A DNA stretch of 64,000 bases, taken from the NCBI GenBank assembly GCA_011109175.1, contig RDEW01000013.1, positions 1,034,181 through 1,098,180 of the forward strand, written 5' to 3'. The translations under genes were made by a program, and so were the position numbers. This document shows, in pieces, positions 45,850-56,852 of the stretch. The stretch comes from Dicyema japonicum (taxonomy: Eukaryota > Dicyemida > Rhombozoa > Dicyemidae). Within the stretch, counting starts at the first letter, position 1. Each line of letters starts with the position of its first letter. The notes beneath the pieces were generated by a model. That model ran no database searches. It was given only the letters and a program-made list of their open reading frames with translations, and had not been told where the DNA came from.

Positions 45850-47195
45850 AATTGTAAAAAAATAAATAATAATTTTGTTAATAATTTTTATATTTTAAAT
45901 TTAATCACATGTGTTTTGTATTTCACTTCAGAAACTATTTTGTTTTTTGGTTTGGCTGGTGACTGGCTCTTAAACATTATCCCCGGAAAATACGGAATTT
46001 ATCGGTCAGATTTCCCTCTCTAGGGTCTAGACATTCAATCAGAAGGACCTCCAGTACATGAAAAATACTTTGTCTGGAACTGGGACACCCGCAAACGCGA
46101 ACACGAGGATTATTTGTTTCGGGCACTCAGCGTTTCCGTGATCTATCAAAGGCAGACCTTCCTTGATGAAGACCTTAAGCAAATCGGAAGAGTCTGTTGG
46201 ACATGGCAGGAGTGGTCAGATATCAAAGAAGTCGACCCTCGCAAATTGGCCATTGTCGGTTCACTAGAATTTTTTATTCAATTTGAAAAAATAACATGAA
46301 AAAAATTAAATCAAAATTTTATAACAAAAATTTCTAAAAACAGTTAAAAAAAATTATTTTATTCGAACAAATAAAAAAACAGCGAACAAAGAATTTTATG
46401 GAAAGATGCCTCAAATGATCAAAAAATTTATTCAAGTTCATTAAATGTTTTGTTAAAAAACCCTAAACTTGATAGGATCGAAAATGTCTGTTTTTCTGAT
46501 TGCTGTATCTTTAAAATATATTTCAAGATTTTCGTTATTGGAGTAATTTAAAACTCTGAAACGATTTCTGATCATAAGAGACACGTCTTTAAAATTTTAG
46601 TAACTTTGCAGAAACCCTTCTGTGGAATGAGCTATAATGTAATCCAGTTTCATCCGGATTACAGATTTGGTCGGGTTCATGTGCTATTAAAATTTATGTC
46701 TTCAAAAAAGGAGTCAATGTTTATGGATGTTCCGCATTTTTCCATGTAACTTGAGTATTGTAAATCCCTGTCTTTTAATTTAACCAAAAATCAATTAGAA
46801 TTTTTGAAATTACGAGTGTAACTCATTCCGAAAAATGTGGCCTTAGTTAACCACCTAAAAATTGATTTTTTCGAAAAATACCTTTAGACCCTACTACTTC
46901 CATCCATTCTACCAACTTCTCTTCAAGCGTTGAAAACTTTGGTTTATGTGCAGCTTTAATTACAGTTGATATTTTTTGAATCTTCAAAATAATGTCTTTT
47001 TTAGTAAAAGATTATTTATTGTTTTTCTCGATATCGTCTTTCGATACAATGCAAGAATCCATCAGCTAACTACTGGCACGAAATAGCAACATTTTTTTAC
47101 TTTATAATTTGAGTTTTTTGAATAATGCGAGTATAGCGTCCACAAAAAGCATTCGAAGACATGTGTTATAAAATTTTTATTTTTCCAATTTTTAT
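45850..47195. other. Mostly AT-rich gap
   Basis: Near 46015-46300 an open stretch preceded by an acceptor-like TTTCCCTCTCTAG reads KYFVWNWDTRKREHEDYLF and CWTWQEWSDIKEVDPRKL. It could be an exon or RTE-like debris. 46300-47200 shows nothing. Confidence 0.35.
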
Positions 47196-47199
47196 TAAA

Positions 47200-47425
47200 A
47201 TTTGCCAATTGATGTCGCGGCCCTAATGTCTGCTAATTCACGGAGTAAGCGTTTCCGCGAACAACTGCGATACCAATTCTTTGCCTCAGCCAGACCGCTT
47301 CCCGCACGTCTTTCTTGCAGTGGCATTTTCCCCCGATTTCCTTTAGGAAAGAGGCTGTAATACTTCCGGCCGCACCAGACGTCTCGATTGCTACTGGTAC
47401 AAAACGGTAGCGGTCTCCAATTTTT
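47200..47425 (-). pseudogene. YLDD/PD-D LINE-family tail
   Basis: Open on the minus strand: GDRYRFVPVAIETSGAAG, ITASFLKEIGGKCHCKK and WLRQRIGIAVVRGNAYSV, then stop. Aligns with the tail at 58720-58900 and, for the last part, with 58955-59010. Confidence 0.75.
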
Positions 47426-47803
47426 TAACTAATTTACAAGAACTTCGGTCGCACACAATTTGGTTAGGGATTAGTTGATTTCTCTTGTTACGTGCTTTAT
47501 CACGCATTGCGTATAATAATAAACTGCTATCAACGTCATCTAATTTAAAGTGCATGCTTTTTGCAGTGCTTCTGCTACTTCATAAAAGTATACCCCTTCA
47601 ATTCAACATTAACGAATCAAAAATAGATTTTTTACAACCCAAAGTTCAAAAACTATTCAAGATTATCTCTGAACTGAGAAATAACTCTCATTGAGGTTGT
47701 CCGAGTGATAACTCGTGTAAATATCTGACAAATACGCCACAACCCGATCAACATTGCCATTAATAAGCTTAAAAAATAATTAGAAAACACGAACTGATCT
47801 ACT

Positions 47804-48064
47804 TTAAACGTTAGGAGTCGAAACAAGGTTGTATAAATGTAAACAAATAATCAGATTCCTAGTCGACCCAGAAATTCCAACGTTGAGGATCCAATGGCAC
47901 TGGAATTCTCCACAGCTAAAGAAGTAAAGAGGCTTTCTCAACGACCAAACAGTCTGGTAGATTTTGTCTATGGCGAAGGTACCCATACAAGTGACCAGAA
48001 GCTTTCCTGCTTTAAATGAGTATCCTATCTGGCCGTTTTCCATTATTCCTACACGAGGTGACAA
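47804..48064 (-). pseudogene. YLDD/PD-D LINE-family C-terminal fragment, diverged
   Basis: Open for 86 codons: ENGQIGYSFKAGKLLVTCMG, FQCHWILNVGISG. The pattern follows the region from RPDG...WDAT to PVA.E..G but most key residues differ. Low-certainty member. Confidence 0.4.
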
Positions 48065-48655
48065 ATAAAAAAATTTGAGTTGATCAACTGTCTGTCAAGT
48101 GGATATTTTAGCTTCTTGGAAGTGTGCTCTATCGACCATATGGTAACATGCTTCAACAGTATCATCTGCGAGGCAGAAAACTACTCATCCAAAAAAATTT
48201 CCCCTTCTCGACACTTTAACACAAAAATTTATCAAAGGACGAAATAGTTGGAAGAGAAAGCCATGGACTAAGACAAGAAAATCAGATGACTGGATTGTGT
48301 TTACCTGAGATGACTTTCATCGATATATCTCGATGGACCGCAACTCAAAAGCCGGATTCCATCGTCATGTAACTAAAGCACATCGGTCCCAAGAAATAGA
48401 ACTAATAGGTTTCCAATGAAATCTTTCCTGATATCAGACAATATAAACGAGCCTATAGACTCGGTTTTGAGGATAATTCTCTCAAAGCACATTTTGGACA
48501 CTGATTCATCCGAATATTGAATTTTTGTTGGTAAACTTTGTGACTGGAAGATGATGTCAAGTGAAATGTGACCAAATAATATCGAAACTCGTTCCCTTCC
48601 ATTGAGTGTCTTTAGGTTATTTCATTTCACTAGCATTGTTCGACCTATACACGAT
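48065..48655. other. Gap without recognised genes
   Basis: Nothing supported on either strand. Confidence 0.35.
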
Positions 48656-48665
48656 ATGCGATAAC

Positions 48666-49044
48666 GGTTCACGGATAATTCGTCTAAAGAAATTCGTCTA
48701 ATTTGCACGTTCGATCTATTTAAATCCAAAGTTTATCTCATTGTTTTACCAAAATTACTAATTAAAACCGAAAAAAACAAAATTTGAATGAATCATTATT
48801 CGAACAATTTGTAGCTGGAAAACAGGTACAATCCCAAAAAAGTGTTTTCGCGAAAGTGCTTCACGCATAAAAAGAATTGTTGAAAATTTTAGATTTGACA
48901 ATATAAACGATATCTTAGAGGAATAGCTCACAATATTTTTTTCAAATATCTTAAATAAAATGATTTAATTGTTATTAGACAAACATGACGATTTAGACAA
49001 ATTGTTAATTAGACGAATTGTTTTAGATGAATTTTCTGGTTACC
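48666..49044. mobile_element. MULE-like MITE with 10-bp target duplication
   Basis: A 379-bp non-coding element. Left end GGTTCACGGATAATTCGTCT, right end (reversed) GGTAACCAGAAAATTCATCT; each continues into (A)AA..AATTCGTCTAATT. The terminal inverted repeats are imperfect, about 45 bp. Flanks ATGCGATAAC (48656-48665) and ATGCAATAAC (49045-49054) are a 10-bp direct repeat with one mismatch. Mutator-like elements make 9-10-bp duplications, so the class is inferred from that. Confidence 0.7.
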
Positions 49045-49150
49045 ATGCAATAACATGAAAATTGTATCATATTTTCCTATGCAGATGATATTGTCAGGGA
49101 AACATCTGGGTCATGCAAGAAATGCTTGACTCCATAGTTTTCCCAGCTAT

Positions 49151-49313
49151 TATAGGGTTTCCCGACTAATAGCGTCACTTTCCAACCATTAACGTCACTT
49201 TCCGATCATTAACGTAAATTTTTCGGTCAATAGCGTCACTTTCCCGACCATTAAAGTCACTTTTCCGTTCAATAGCGTAACTTTCCAGACTAATAGCGTA
49301 ATTTTCTAGTCAT
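49151..49313 (+). repeat. Array of about 20-bp units beginning at a putative transposon end
   Basis: After TATAGGGTTTCCCGAC come seven units of roughly 20 bp with core (A/T)A(R)CGTCACTTTCC (starts near 49170, 49190, 49210, 49231, 49253, 49273 and 49293). The core AATAGCGTCACT recurs in reverse at about 50288-50300. The first 30 bp match the end next to the Tc1/IS630-like transposase remnant. Confidence 0.65.
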
Positions 49314-49922
49314 AATTATTAAAGCAACATACATAAAACCATAATAGTATCACCCATGTGCCGCTAGAAACTATCAAACTAACTAAGCGATTCCACCTTC
49401 CGTGGTTATGCGCAAGTTCTCTCGAGTAATCCAGATGTTCTCCGCAGTTCAATTTACTGTTGGGATACTTGAGATAAGTATCGAATATTTCAAGTAGTAT
49501 GATTCGTCAGAACTGATCAAGTTCTTCTGTATTCCTCATCCGAGACATTATTCTAATCTTTAATTTAATTTAATTAATCCCGGATACACCGAGAAAGAAG
49601 TTAAAGTAAACAACTAATTCAGTGTATCCAGTTTCCACTTCTACAGAAACAGAGTCCATCCGGAATCAACATAAAGGTAAAAGACGTCCATTACTTGTAG
49701 TTGTGGAAACCCTCCAGTGGAGTGGGGAAAAGCAAATGATCCTTTTTCGTGCCGGCCTGGCACTGGCGTCAACTTCACCAATTAACCACGCAACACCACA
49801 TGGCGCCACTCGGCTGATCATTAATTTTGGATATAATATTTTTTGGTTAAAAGAACATCGTGAAACTCATGAAATTAAAATAAAATTTTATAAAATTCAT
49901 TTTTTATTTAAAAAAATTCAAT

Positions 49923-50192
49923 ATGCAAAGTGATCCTAGTGCAAAAAGTAGACTTGTGAAAACTAATAGTAGAACACACCAATACAACCATTTCACATAT
50001 GCTGAATATTCCCAAGAACAACTTTTTTGGGAATTGTTTCAAAATTGTATTCACAACAACTTCTGTGGTGGTGACAGTAGGACGAAACAAACCGCGGAGC
50101 AGAAGCATATCAAATCTTGTAAAGAATTGACCGAAACAGCAAACTTACCTGTTTATATTTACTCCCTTACTCATCATTATTATCCAAAATGA
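49923..50192 (+). CDS. Small unidentified frame, 89 aa
   Basis: Open frame of balanced composition (MQSDPSAKSRLVKTNSRTHQ, ELFQNCIHNNFCGGD, SLTHHYYPK) in a less AT-rich island. No family recognised. It lies between the array at 49151 and a reversed AATAGCGTCACT at 50290, so it could be cargo of a DNA transposon or a host gene exon. Confidence 0.28.
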   Translation: MQSDPSAKSRLVKTNSRTHQYNHFTYAEYSQEQLFWELFQNCIHNNFCGGDSRTKQTAEQKHIKSCKELTETANLPVYIYSLTHHYYPK

Positions 50193-50429
50193 TTGTTCTG
50201 GGTTTTTCGGAAATATGCTTCGGTATTTACCAACTATTTTTTACTTTGTTGTTTGTCACATATTTTGTTTTTTACGCTTAAAAATTTAGTGACGCTATTT
50301 TATTTATTTGCAACAACCCAAGACCACGGTAAAACCAAACTAATTAGCACGTGATCCCGATGCGTTCTAACAGTGACCCCGGTATCTTACCTCGTTCCTG
50401 CGTATAATGTTACATGACGGCTGACTGAT

Positions 50430-50640
50430 TTACGGGGTCGAATTCTGAAATCTAGTCTCACAAGGACCTTTAAAGGCGTCGATCAGGTTCAGTGATCTCA
50501 TAAAAATCTTACGCTCCGTTACTCTGAAAGCCTTCTCTTGGATTACCTCGATCTTCTCATATTTGTCTATATATGCATGTGAGAAACATGACTCGATGTA
50601 CTGTCTGTACAAGTTCATCATGACCGGGTGAGTACTAATC
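50430..50640 (-). pseudogene. Possible Jockey/I-like LINE C-terminal fragment
   Basis: Minus strand MMNLYRQYIESCFSHAY and EVIQEKAFRV recall the L-Y-x-x-x-I-x-S...E-x-I-Q-x-K-A-x-R-V block after the RT domain. Short and unsupported otherwise. Confidence 0.4.
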
Positions 50641-52335
50641 TTTCATATTCTCGTTAAATTTTTTAATACATTCAGTTTTTTTCATGTTTCACAGAAATAT
50701 TTTCTACGTGTGGACAAGATGCTTATCAAATGTCACGATCCCTTGACTCGGTCAGAAAAAGGTTAAAAAAAGCAGGGAATAAAGTAACACTCTTGTGGGA
50801 CTACGCTGAGAAGGAGACGTACCTTGGTGATCCACAGCTTGAGCTTTCCTGGGATCCCCAATTGAAATTTTTTTCCCGATAGTATCTTCCTCGAGACTCC
50901 GTGAACGCTTGTGTTTTAAATGTCTCGGATTGTTTTCAAATCCGACTCGAATCAAGTCAACCACGGCAAACATCCTGAGAGTCATGTTTGACTAAAGACT
51001 TTCACTTAACATGTGGATAGAATGACGATCCTAAAGAACGTCTCAAAGGGTTTTGGAAGCAATGCTAGATCCCTCACCGCCAATATCGGCCTAAGCGAAT
51101 GCATAGAGGTAAGTGAACATCAATACAAAGTCTTGCCCTCTTAGGAACTCAAGCCAACCCCCTTTGACTCATATCCCTCATTTCATTCAAAATGAGATAA
51201 AAACACATTCACAATATCATACACATTATTAGGATGCGCCTAAGCCAGTGAGTACCATCAGTATAAGCAAACGTCCATTGGCTGAGCTAAATTCTCAGAT
51301 TCAACATTTTCGAGTATCATTTCCAATTTAGAATGGAACACGCGGAGAATCAACGGTTTACAACGGGAAGATGTGGGCATCCTCTTATCATTTTTTCGCC
51401 TTTCCCAGAGATTAGCATTATTCCAGGAAAGGCCATTAAAACTGTCTTGGCTAATATTACTTCAAATCTAGAAATGGAGGAGCCACTGGGATTCACAGAC
51501 ACTATGGCTTCTGAGGGTAAGCCCAGTCACTTGACTTCCTGTTAATATACCACACTCTCGACGATGTTTTTAGGAAAAAAGAAATCTATATACGTGGCGT
51601 CCTTGACCATCAAATTTACGTGTAGAGGTGACATAGAAGATGGAGTCGATTGTTTTGAGTTGTATCTTCGAGAAGCAAGGTGTCCCCCTAAATAGCGTAG
51701 TCCAAGTGTTCCATGAGAATCCAAATTAGGAGACCATATATGTGTTCACAATCAGACCGAGGCTGAAAGTTTCCATTTGTTTTGTGTGAATTTAAAGTCA
51801 ACTATTAAGGTCCCAAAAAAATGTGTGAATATTTTCTTTCACAGTAGATGTGAGTGATTTATTTTTTTCCTCTCCCATGGCTGTGAATGACATAGTATTC
51901 ATGGGCGAAGCAAAATAATCGGCCTGTCGTCTTAATACATAAAGACTTATGAGTCCTCGCATGGATGTTTGAAATCACATGATCATTTTCAAATTCCTAG
52001 TCATCTCATGTGGCTAGCCCACATTCGGAAGTAAATCAAGGTTAAATCAAAACACAGCAGAGTAAATAAATTGGTCCCCATTTTTTTCGCTCGATCGATA
52101 ATGTTGTGCAAGATATTTTTACTCCCATCGATTTATGGTATCTAGAGGACATGGCCCACTAACAGAAGACCTAGTCCGTCGGATCCGCTGAATAATCTAA
52201 GAGGTAACGAATAATAGATGGGAGACTATGTGGATTCCAGAGCTTCTCTCGATAATTATCGTCAGAGGAAAGAGCCTTGCTATTCCAGAGACATAAATTT
52301 TTTTTACTAAAAACAATTATTGAACAAAGAAACAA
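50641..52335. other. Long gap with no secure feature
   Basis: Several short frames (50752-50985 minus, 51333-51545 plus, 51542-51724 minus) are of mixed composition without motifs. A stretch at 51020-51110 reads MTILKNVSKGFGSNARSL up to a GTAAGT. It may hold exons that I could not assemble. Confidence 0.3.
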
Positions 52336-52339
52336 ATGT

Positions 52340-53090
52340 TAGTTGAGGAAGCCGGCTGCGTGGATCGCGAACGAGTTTTCTCGGAGCATGGCCATTCCAA
52401 TCTTTTGTCCTTCTCGTTGATTCCTTTTCTTTCTGGCAAGCATTCCTCCGAGTTGGCGCAAGAACTTACCCGTCATTGGACCAACGACTCCCGATGACTC
52501 GCGAGACATAAATTAAATTATTTTTTTATTTCCATAAGTTTTTTTTTATATTAAATAAATAGATATTTAACGCAAAAACTAACAATTAACAACTATTGGC
52601 TGCTCTCATAATTGAGAACGCATTTCCCCTGACGATTTGCGTTCTCAATGACCTGGGTCCTTTCTCTCCTATCATTTTTCTTCTTCACGATGAGCGATCC
52701 GATTCTGTCTAACAAGACCTGATTCCTGACGTTTCCACAACGACTGGTTCAAGAATGAACTGTTCACCAAGACATACGTATTTCTTCATCTTTAGGGTCT
52801 CAGCCTTTTCTGAAGTAAAGCCTGGGTTAGTGCTGTCACAACAAGGTTGGGAGAGAGGCTATCCACACAGGTGGCGTCCCAGGCAAGGTATCTACCCGTT
52901 TCCCATGCGAATATAGTAGTTCCCTCCGGTCTTTGGTTGGCCGGGGCGAGTCCGTGCGGTTCCAATTGGACAGGAAATCTGGCACGCTCAAGTCCCTATG
53001 CAATAACTCCGTTGATTGCGACGTGTCTTGGACTCCTTCAGCACTGCTTGGCAGGAAAGAGCGTTTCCTTAATTATATCTTTAATAATTA
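52340..53090 (-). pseudogene. YLDD/PD-D LINE-family C-terminal half
   Basis: Minus strand, from 53090 down: LEPHGLAPANQRPEGTTIFA then WETGRYLAWDATCVDSLS, a broken middle, and at 52500-52380 VGPMTGKFLRQLGGMLARKK. The PEG...WDAT core has E in place of the family D. It ends 40 bp before the TRAPPC8 ATG, pointing away from it. Confidence 0.72.
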
Positions 53091-53130
53091 AAAAATAAAA
53101 AATAGATTAATTTATTTAAAATTTAAACCA

Positions 53131-56100
53131 ATGCAATTAAGTGATTACATTCAGCACATACACAGACCAATAATCGGTATTAAATGTTCAGAAGAAATCT
53201 ACACATTATTTCCAGATTATCCTAGTATCTCCCAACTATTCGACCTTTATATAAATAAAAATCTAACACGTACTCCATATTTACCATTTAGTCCAATTTC
53301 AAGATCACAACGGACACCTAGTTAAAATTCCAGAATTTAACTTTCAATTTAAAGACATTAACTCTCTTCCTACTATCCCTGTTCAATTCATGGATTTCCT
53401 CCCTTCTACCGACCTATCCGAAGACTCAGTGACTAATGACTTGCATAATCTTTCAATTAGAGACCAACTGCTTACCAAATGCGGTCTTAACTACATCACT
53501 ACTTTCGAGAAATTAGAATACGAGTTTTATGACAAATATATTGGGGGTGAGAGTTATATCTAATATAGTTATTTTTATTATTTCCTCCCAAGATACTAAT
53601 GCCGATACTGTCAAAAAACTCAAATCAATGACCAGTCAAGTTTTTGGCGCCAATAAAGATTCATATTTATTAGTCATGATATCCCAACTGCAATTCTTAT
53701 TATGAATACGGAATCTCCCACAGACACAAAATGATTGAATCTGTATCGTATGCATTTGGGCGGGCATTTACGGCTGTTTTAGACATTGATAAGGTTGATT
53801 TATATATTTAAATAGTTGGGGGACTTTTTCTCTAATTATTTTCGTTCTTGTGTTGCCCCGTGGATAGAAAAACAGTTGAATGGTCTCCATAACATTCTCT
53901 CAAACCGACGGGGACTACAAAAGTCATTTCTATTTGCGGCAAAGCGGATATTTTCAACCTCCAAGTCGAATTATACTACAGTAACGACTCAGTCTGGTGT
54001 AGCAAGATCAATGTAGCGTATAATTTAAATGCAAAGTTATTCTACAGACTCTGAAGAAATGCAACTCAAGAAATGGGCGGATTTTGCTTTCATGTTTCGG
54101 TTTTACTCGCTCTCTGCCGAAGCCTACACATTTCTGAGAAAAGATTTCAAGGACCATCGCTGCTTGTTCCAATATGCCAATGCTCAAGAGATGTTGGCCA
54201 TATCTACTCTCCTTGCCCCTGAACTGAACTACAACAGTGAAGCCGCGTCCCTCGCTTTTTCGTGCTATGTGAACTCATGCAAGTAAGTCTAACTCAAACC
54301 AATAGGTTCTTTCCTGCCGGCTTTCGCGCTTTTATATATAGGTTGTTACCATGGCAACCAAATCTGGGTGATTTTCTGAGTTTTACTAAAGAAATGCAAT
54401 CACTGATGGAAATTGTATATGCATTTATTATGATAGAGTGACAATTTCTTTATAACTGCTCTGATTTCGAGGGAGATTGCCCTCATGTGGAAGTATCTGT
54501 TTCCTAATAGGAATGCAAAATATGTCTTCTTTATGATGAAGGCTGCCTTAGGTTTCAATCAGATTAAATTTTCTGTTTTTTCTCTATTTATTTTTAGAAG
54601 AAATTGGCTGAACAAATTTTGTCACGTGTAAATGAACTTTGTCCTTCAAATTGGAATTTGATTAATGTTTTGGAATTTATAACTGTGTAGTCCTCAGTGA
54701 CGATGAATTATGTGAGAATACTACCACCAACAGGCAACGTTGACACACTAGTTCAGTTATACTCTAATTTGGTACATTACTGCAAGGATGATGGGGACAG
54801 ACAGTTTGAATGTTTTAGAATGTTGATTAAGACAATGGTTTTTATATTTTTAAACCCAGAATCTAAAATCCGATGAGTTTGCCGACCCTTCTTACCTCTC
54901 GCTAGAATGTGAGACACGTGCGTATCTGAATTCATACGACAGTTTTATTTTCAATTAACTAGGCACTAAATCATCCTATGTGAGTGGGACCTCTTTTATG
55001 TTAGAGTCAATTGAAGAGTCTGCCTTCCTTTACTATTCGGCTATTCGTGGTAGTACGTTGTGCCGTTCAGGAGTGGGGTTAGAATGCACTCAGGATGAGA
55101 GCATTGGAATTGGGGGTATTTACTGTCGATTTATTTAGAAAATATACGAATATTTGCTAAATTGTCAAATTATTTGGATATTTCATATGATTATTGTAAT
55201 ATTTTCATGAATTGGTCATACATTGGGGAGACCACCTGTGATTTTGTCTTGGAGGAGCAGAATACTTGTGAATTTATGGAATTATCTGATCCTATCAAAC
55301 TTAGAAATATCACTAACAGTTCTGTAGAACTGAAAATGAGTGTTTGTCCCCTCAAAGAAGGTCGATTTACCCTCAAATCAATCTGTTTTAATGTCAGGGG
55401 GACTACTTTCGACGGTCAAACAACCGATTGGTTACCCCTAAGACTCCCTCTGAATTCAATAAATTTGAGTGTGGTGGAGTCTATGCCCTTATTAAAGGTA
55501 TCGACAATACAAATTTAGATTGTACCAGCCTCAACCCGTCTATTGATCCGCAACGGAGAAATTGGACGATTAAGCTGTAATATTGAAAATATTGGATTAG
55601 TCAGCCTGACTAGTCCCCTTAGGATATTCACCCTACACTCCAATATTACACAAAACTCCATTCCATCCAACAACCTAGAACTGCAAAATATTCCAATTCT
55701 TGGGTTCAAGGAGAGTTGTAATGTGGAGTTGTTTGTCAGCAATGTCCACAATGACAAATTTTGTATGCTTTTTGCTCACTGTGCCGGTTCCAAACTGTAT
55801 TCTTTATTTACAGCTTAGAATTCGTATTTCACACGTAATCATTGATGTTGTCTGTAAATCGAGTGTTCGCTGTCATCTGAATACAATTCCCCCACAACTT
55901 GGAGAATTCTATTATCACCGTAAAGCATTTACACTGTCCACTAATTTCTCATCACTTTCCGTGGTAAACAGGGAAGTTTATCGTCCTATTTCAATCACGT
56001 GTTATTCAAACCAAGCTCTTATCATAAAGTTGAATGTGCAGACATACACGTGTCAAATGGAAAGTCACTGACCTTTGTGGCGTATTTCAAAATGGAATAT

Positions 56101-56810
56101 GAGTCACGTGCTGTAATAAGACAGTCGAAACTCATTTTGGACGCCTCTAGTTCACTCTCTTCGGACCTGCTTGAGCAGTACTCGAGGAAGGAGCTGGAAC
56201 GATTCTATGTAAAGCACCGAGAGTCTGAGAACAAATCGATGAGCACGTGGTTTGAGGAGAATAAACAAGGCCTAGTATCTGTTCAGTGGATTGTAATTTT
56301 GTGAGTAATGTTAGATGGAAGGAGAAAATGAGCACGTGGTAGGGCAGACCCACTCATTTGTCTCATTCGGTCAAAGTAATCTTGCCATTTGTGACTCTGT
56401 TGATCAGAGTATTTCTCCAATTAGCATGGAATTGAGATTTCCGTCTGTTGTCGTGCATAATTTTTCCAAGTTTGTATTATTGGTGAGGTAGACCTTGTTT
56501 TGTGGAGGTTGAATGTATGTTGACCAACAATATGGAGAAGAATGTAACTGTGAGGCTATTCATTGATGTGGATTATATGAGGTTTGAGGGATCACAAAGT
56601 CTTAGATTGAAAGGATTTTTTTCTGTCGGAAATAACCGTAAGAGAGTAGAGATTGGGGCATTTTGTGTTAAAAGGAGTGTATTTAGGATAGTGTTTTTTA
56701 TGTCAGGGTCATTCACATTGGATTGTTTCCGTGTTTGTACTGAGGATGGTAATTGGGATCTGCCCTTATCCCTTCATAGTAATCATATTTCCATAATTTC
56801 GTCTAATTGA
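53131..56810 (+). CDS. TRAPPC8: TRAPPC8 (Trs85)-like TRAPP III subunit, about 16 tiny introns
   Basis: TRAPPC8 is the signature subunit of TRAPP III, which activates Rab1/Ypt1 in Golgi traffic and autophagy. Joining exons gives about 1100 aa (human 1435). Landmarks: LTLQFQDHNGHLVK (human RDPNNQLHVIK); FFSNYFRSCVAPWIEKQ and NRRGLQKSFLFAAKR; MQLKKWADFAFMF; YVFFMMKAALGFNQ; ENIRIFAKLSNYL; VVESMPLLK (human ITEEMPLLE); and a last block KFVLLVECMLTNN. Introns lie at 53270-53291, 53547-53568, 53794-53815, 54013-54036, 54283-54305, 54415-54436, 54575-54597, 54667-54690, 54838-54859, 54942-54962, 55116-55138, 55498-55518, 55797-55818, about 56036-56064, 56293-56314 and 56483-56507: 21-25 nt except the uncertain one near 56040 (about 29). 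One unexplained extra base near 53697 breaks the frame. LINE debris flanks both ends within 50 bp. Confidence 0.85.
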
Positions 56811-56852
56811 TTTATTTCAATAAATTTATTTATAATTAATTTTTATTTATAA

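Noticed and set aside
49151-49313. Regular repeats as a CRISPR array
   Set aside because: Units of about 20 bp are contiguous and degenerate, without distinct spacers, and the DNA is clearly eukaryotic.
52847-53098. Plus-strand frame of 83 codons just before TRAPPC8
   Set aside because: It is the shadow of the minus-strand LINE C-terminus (LEPHGL...RPEG...WDAT).
53131-56810. A ciliate or nucleomorph origin suggested by tiny introns
   Set aside because: Standard stop codons are used, and SNAPC1, SSDP-like and animal-type LINE/SINE content point to an animal.
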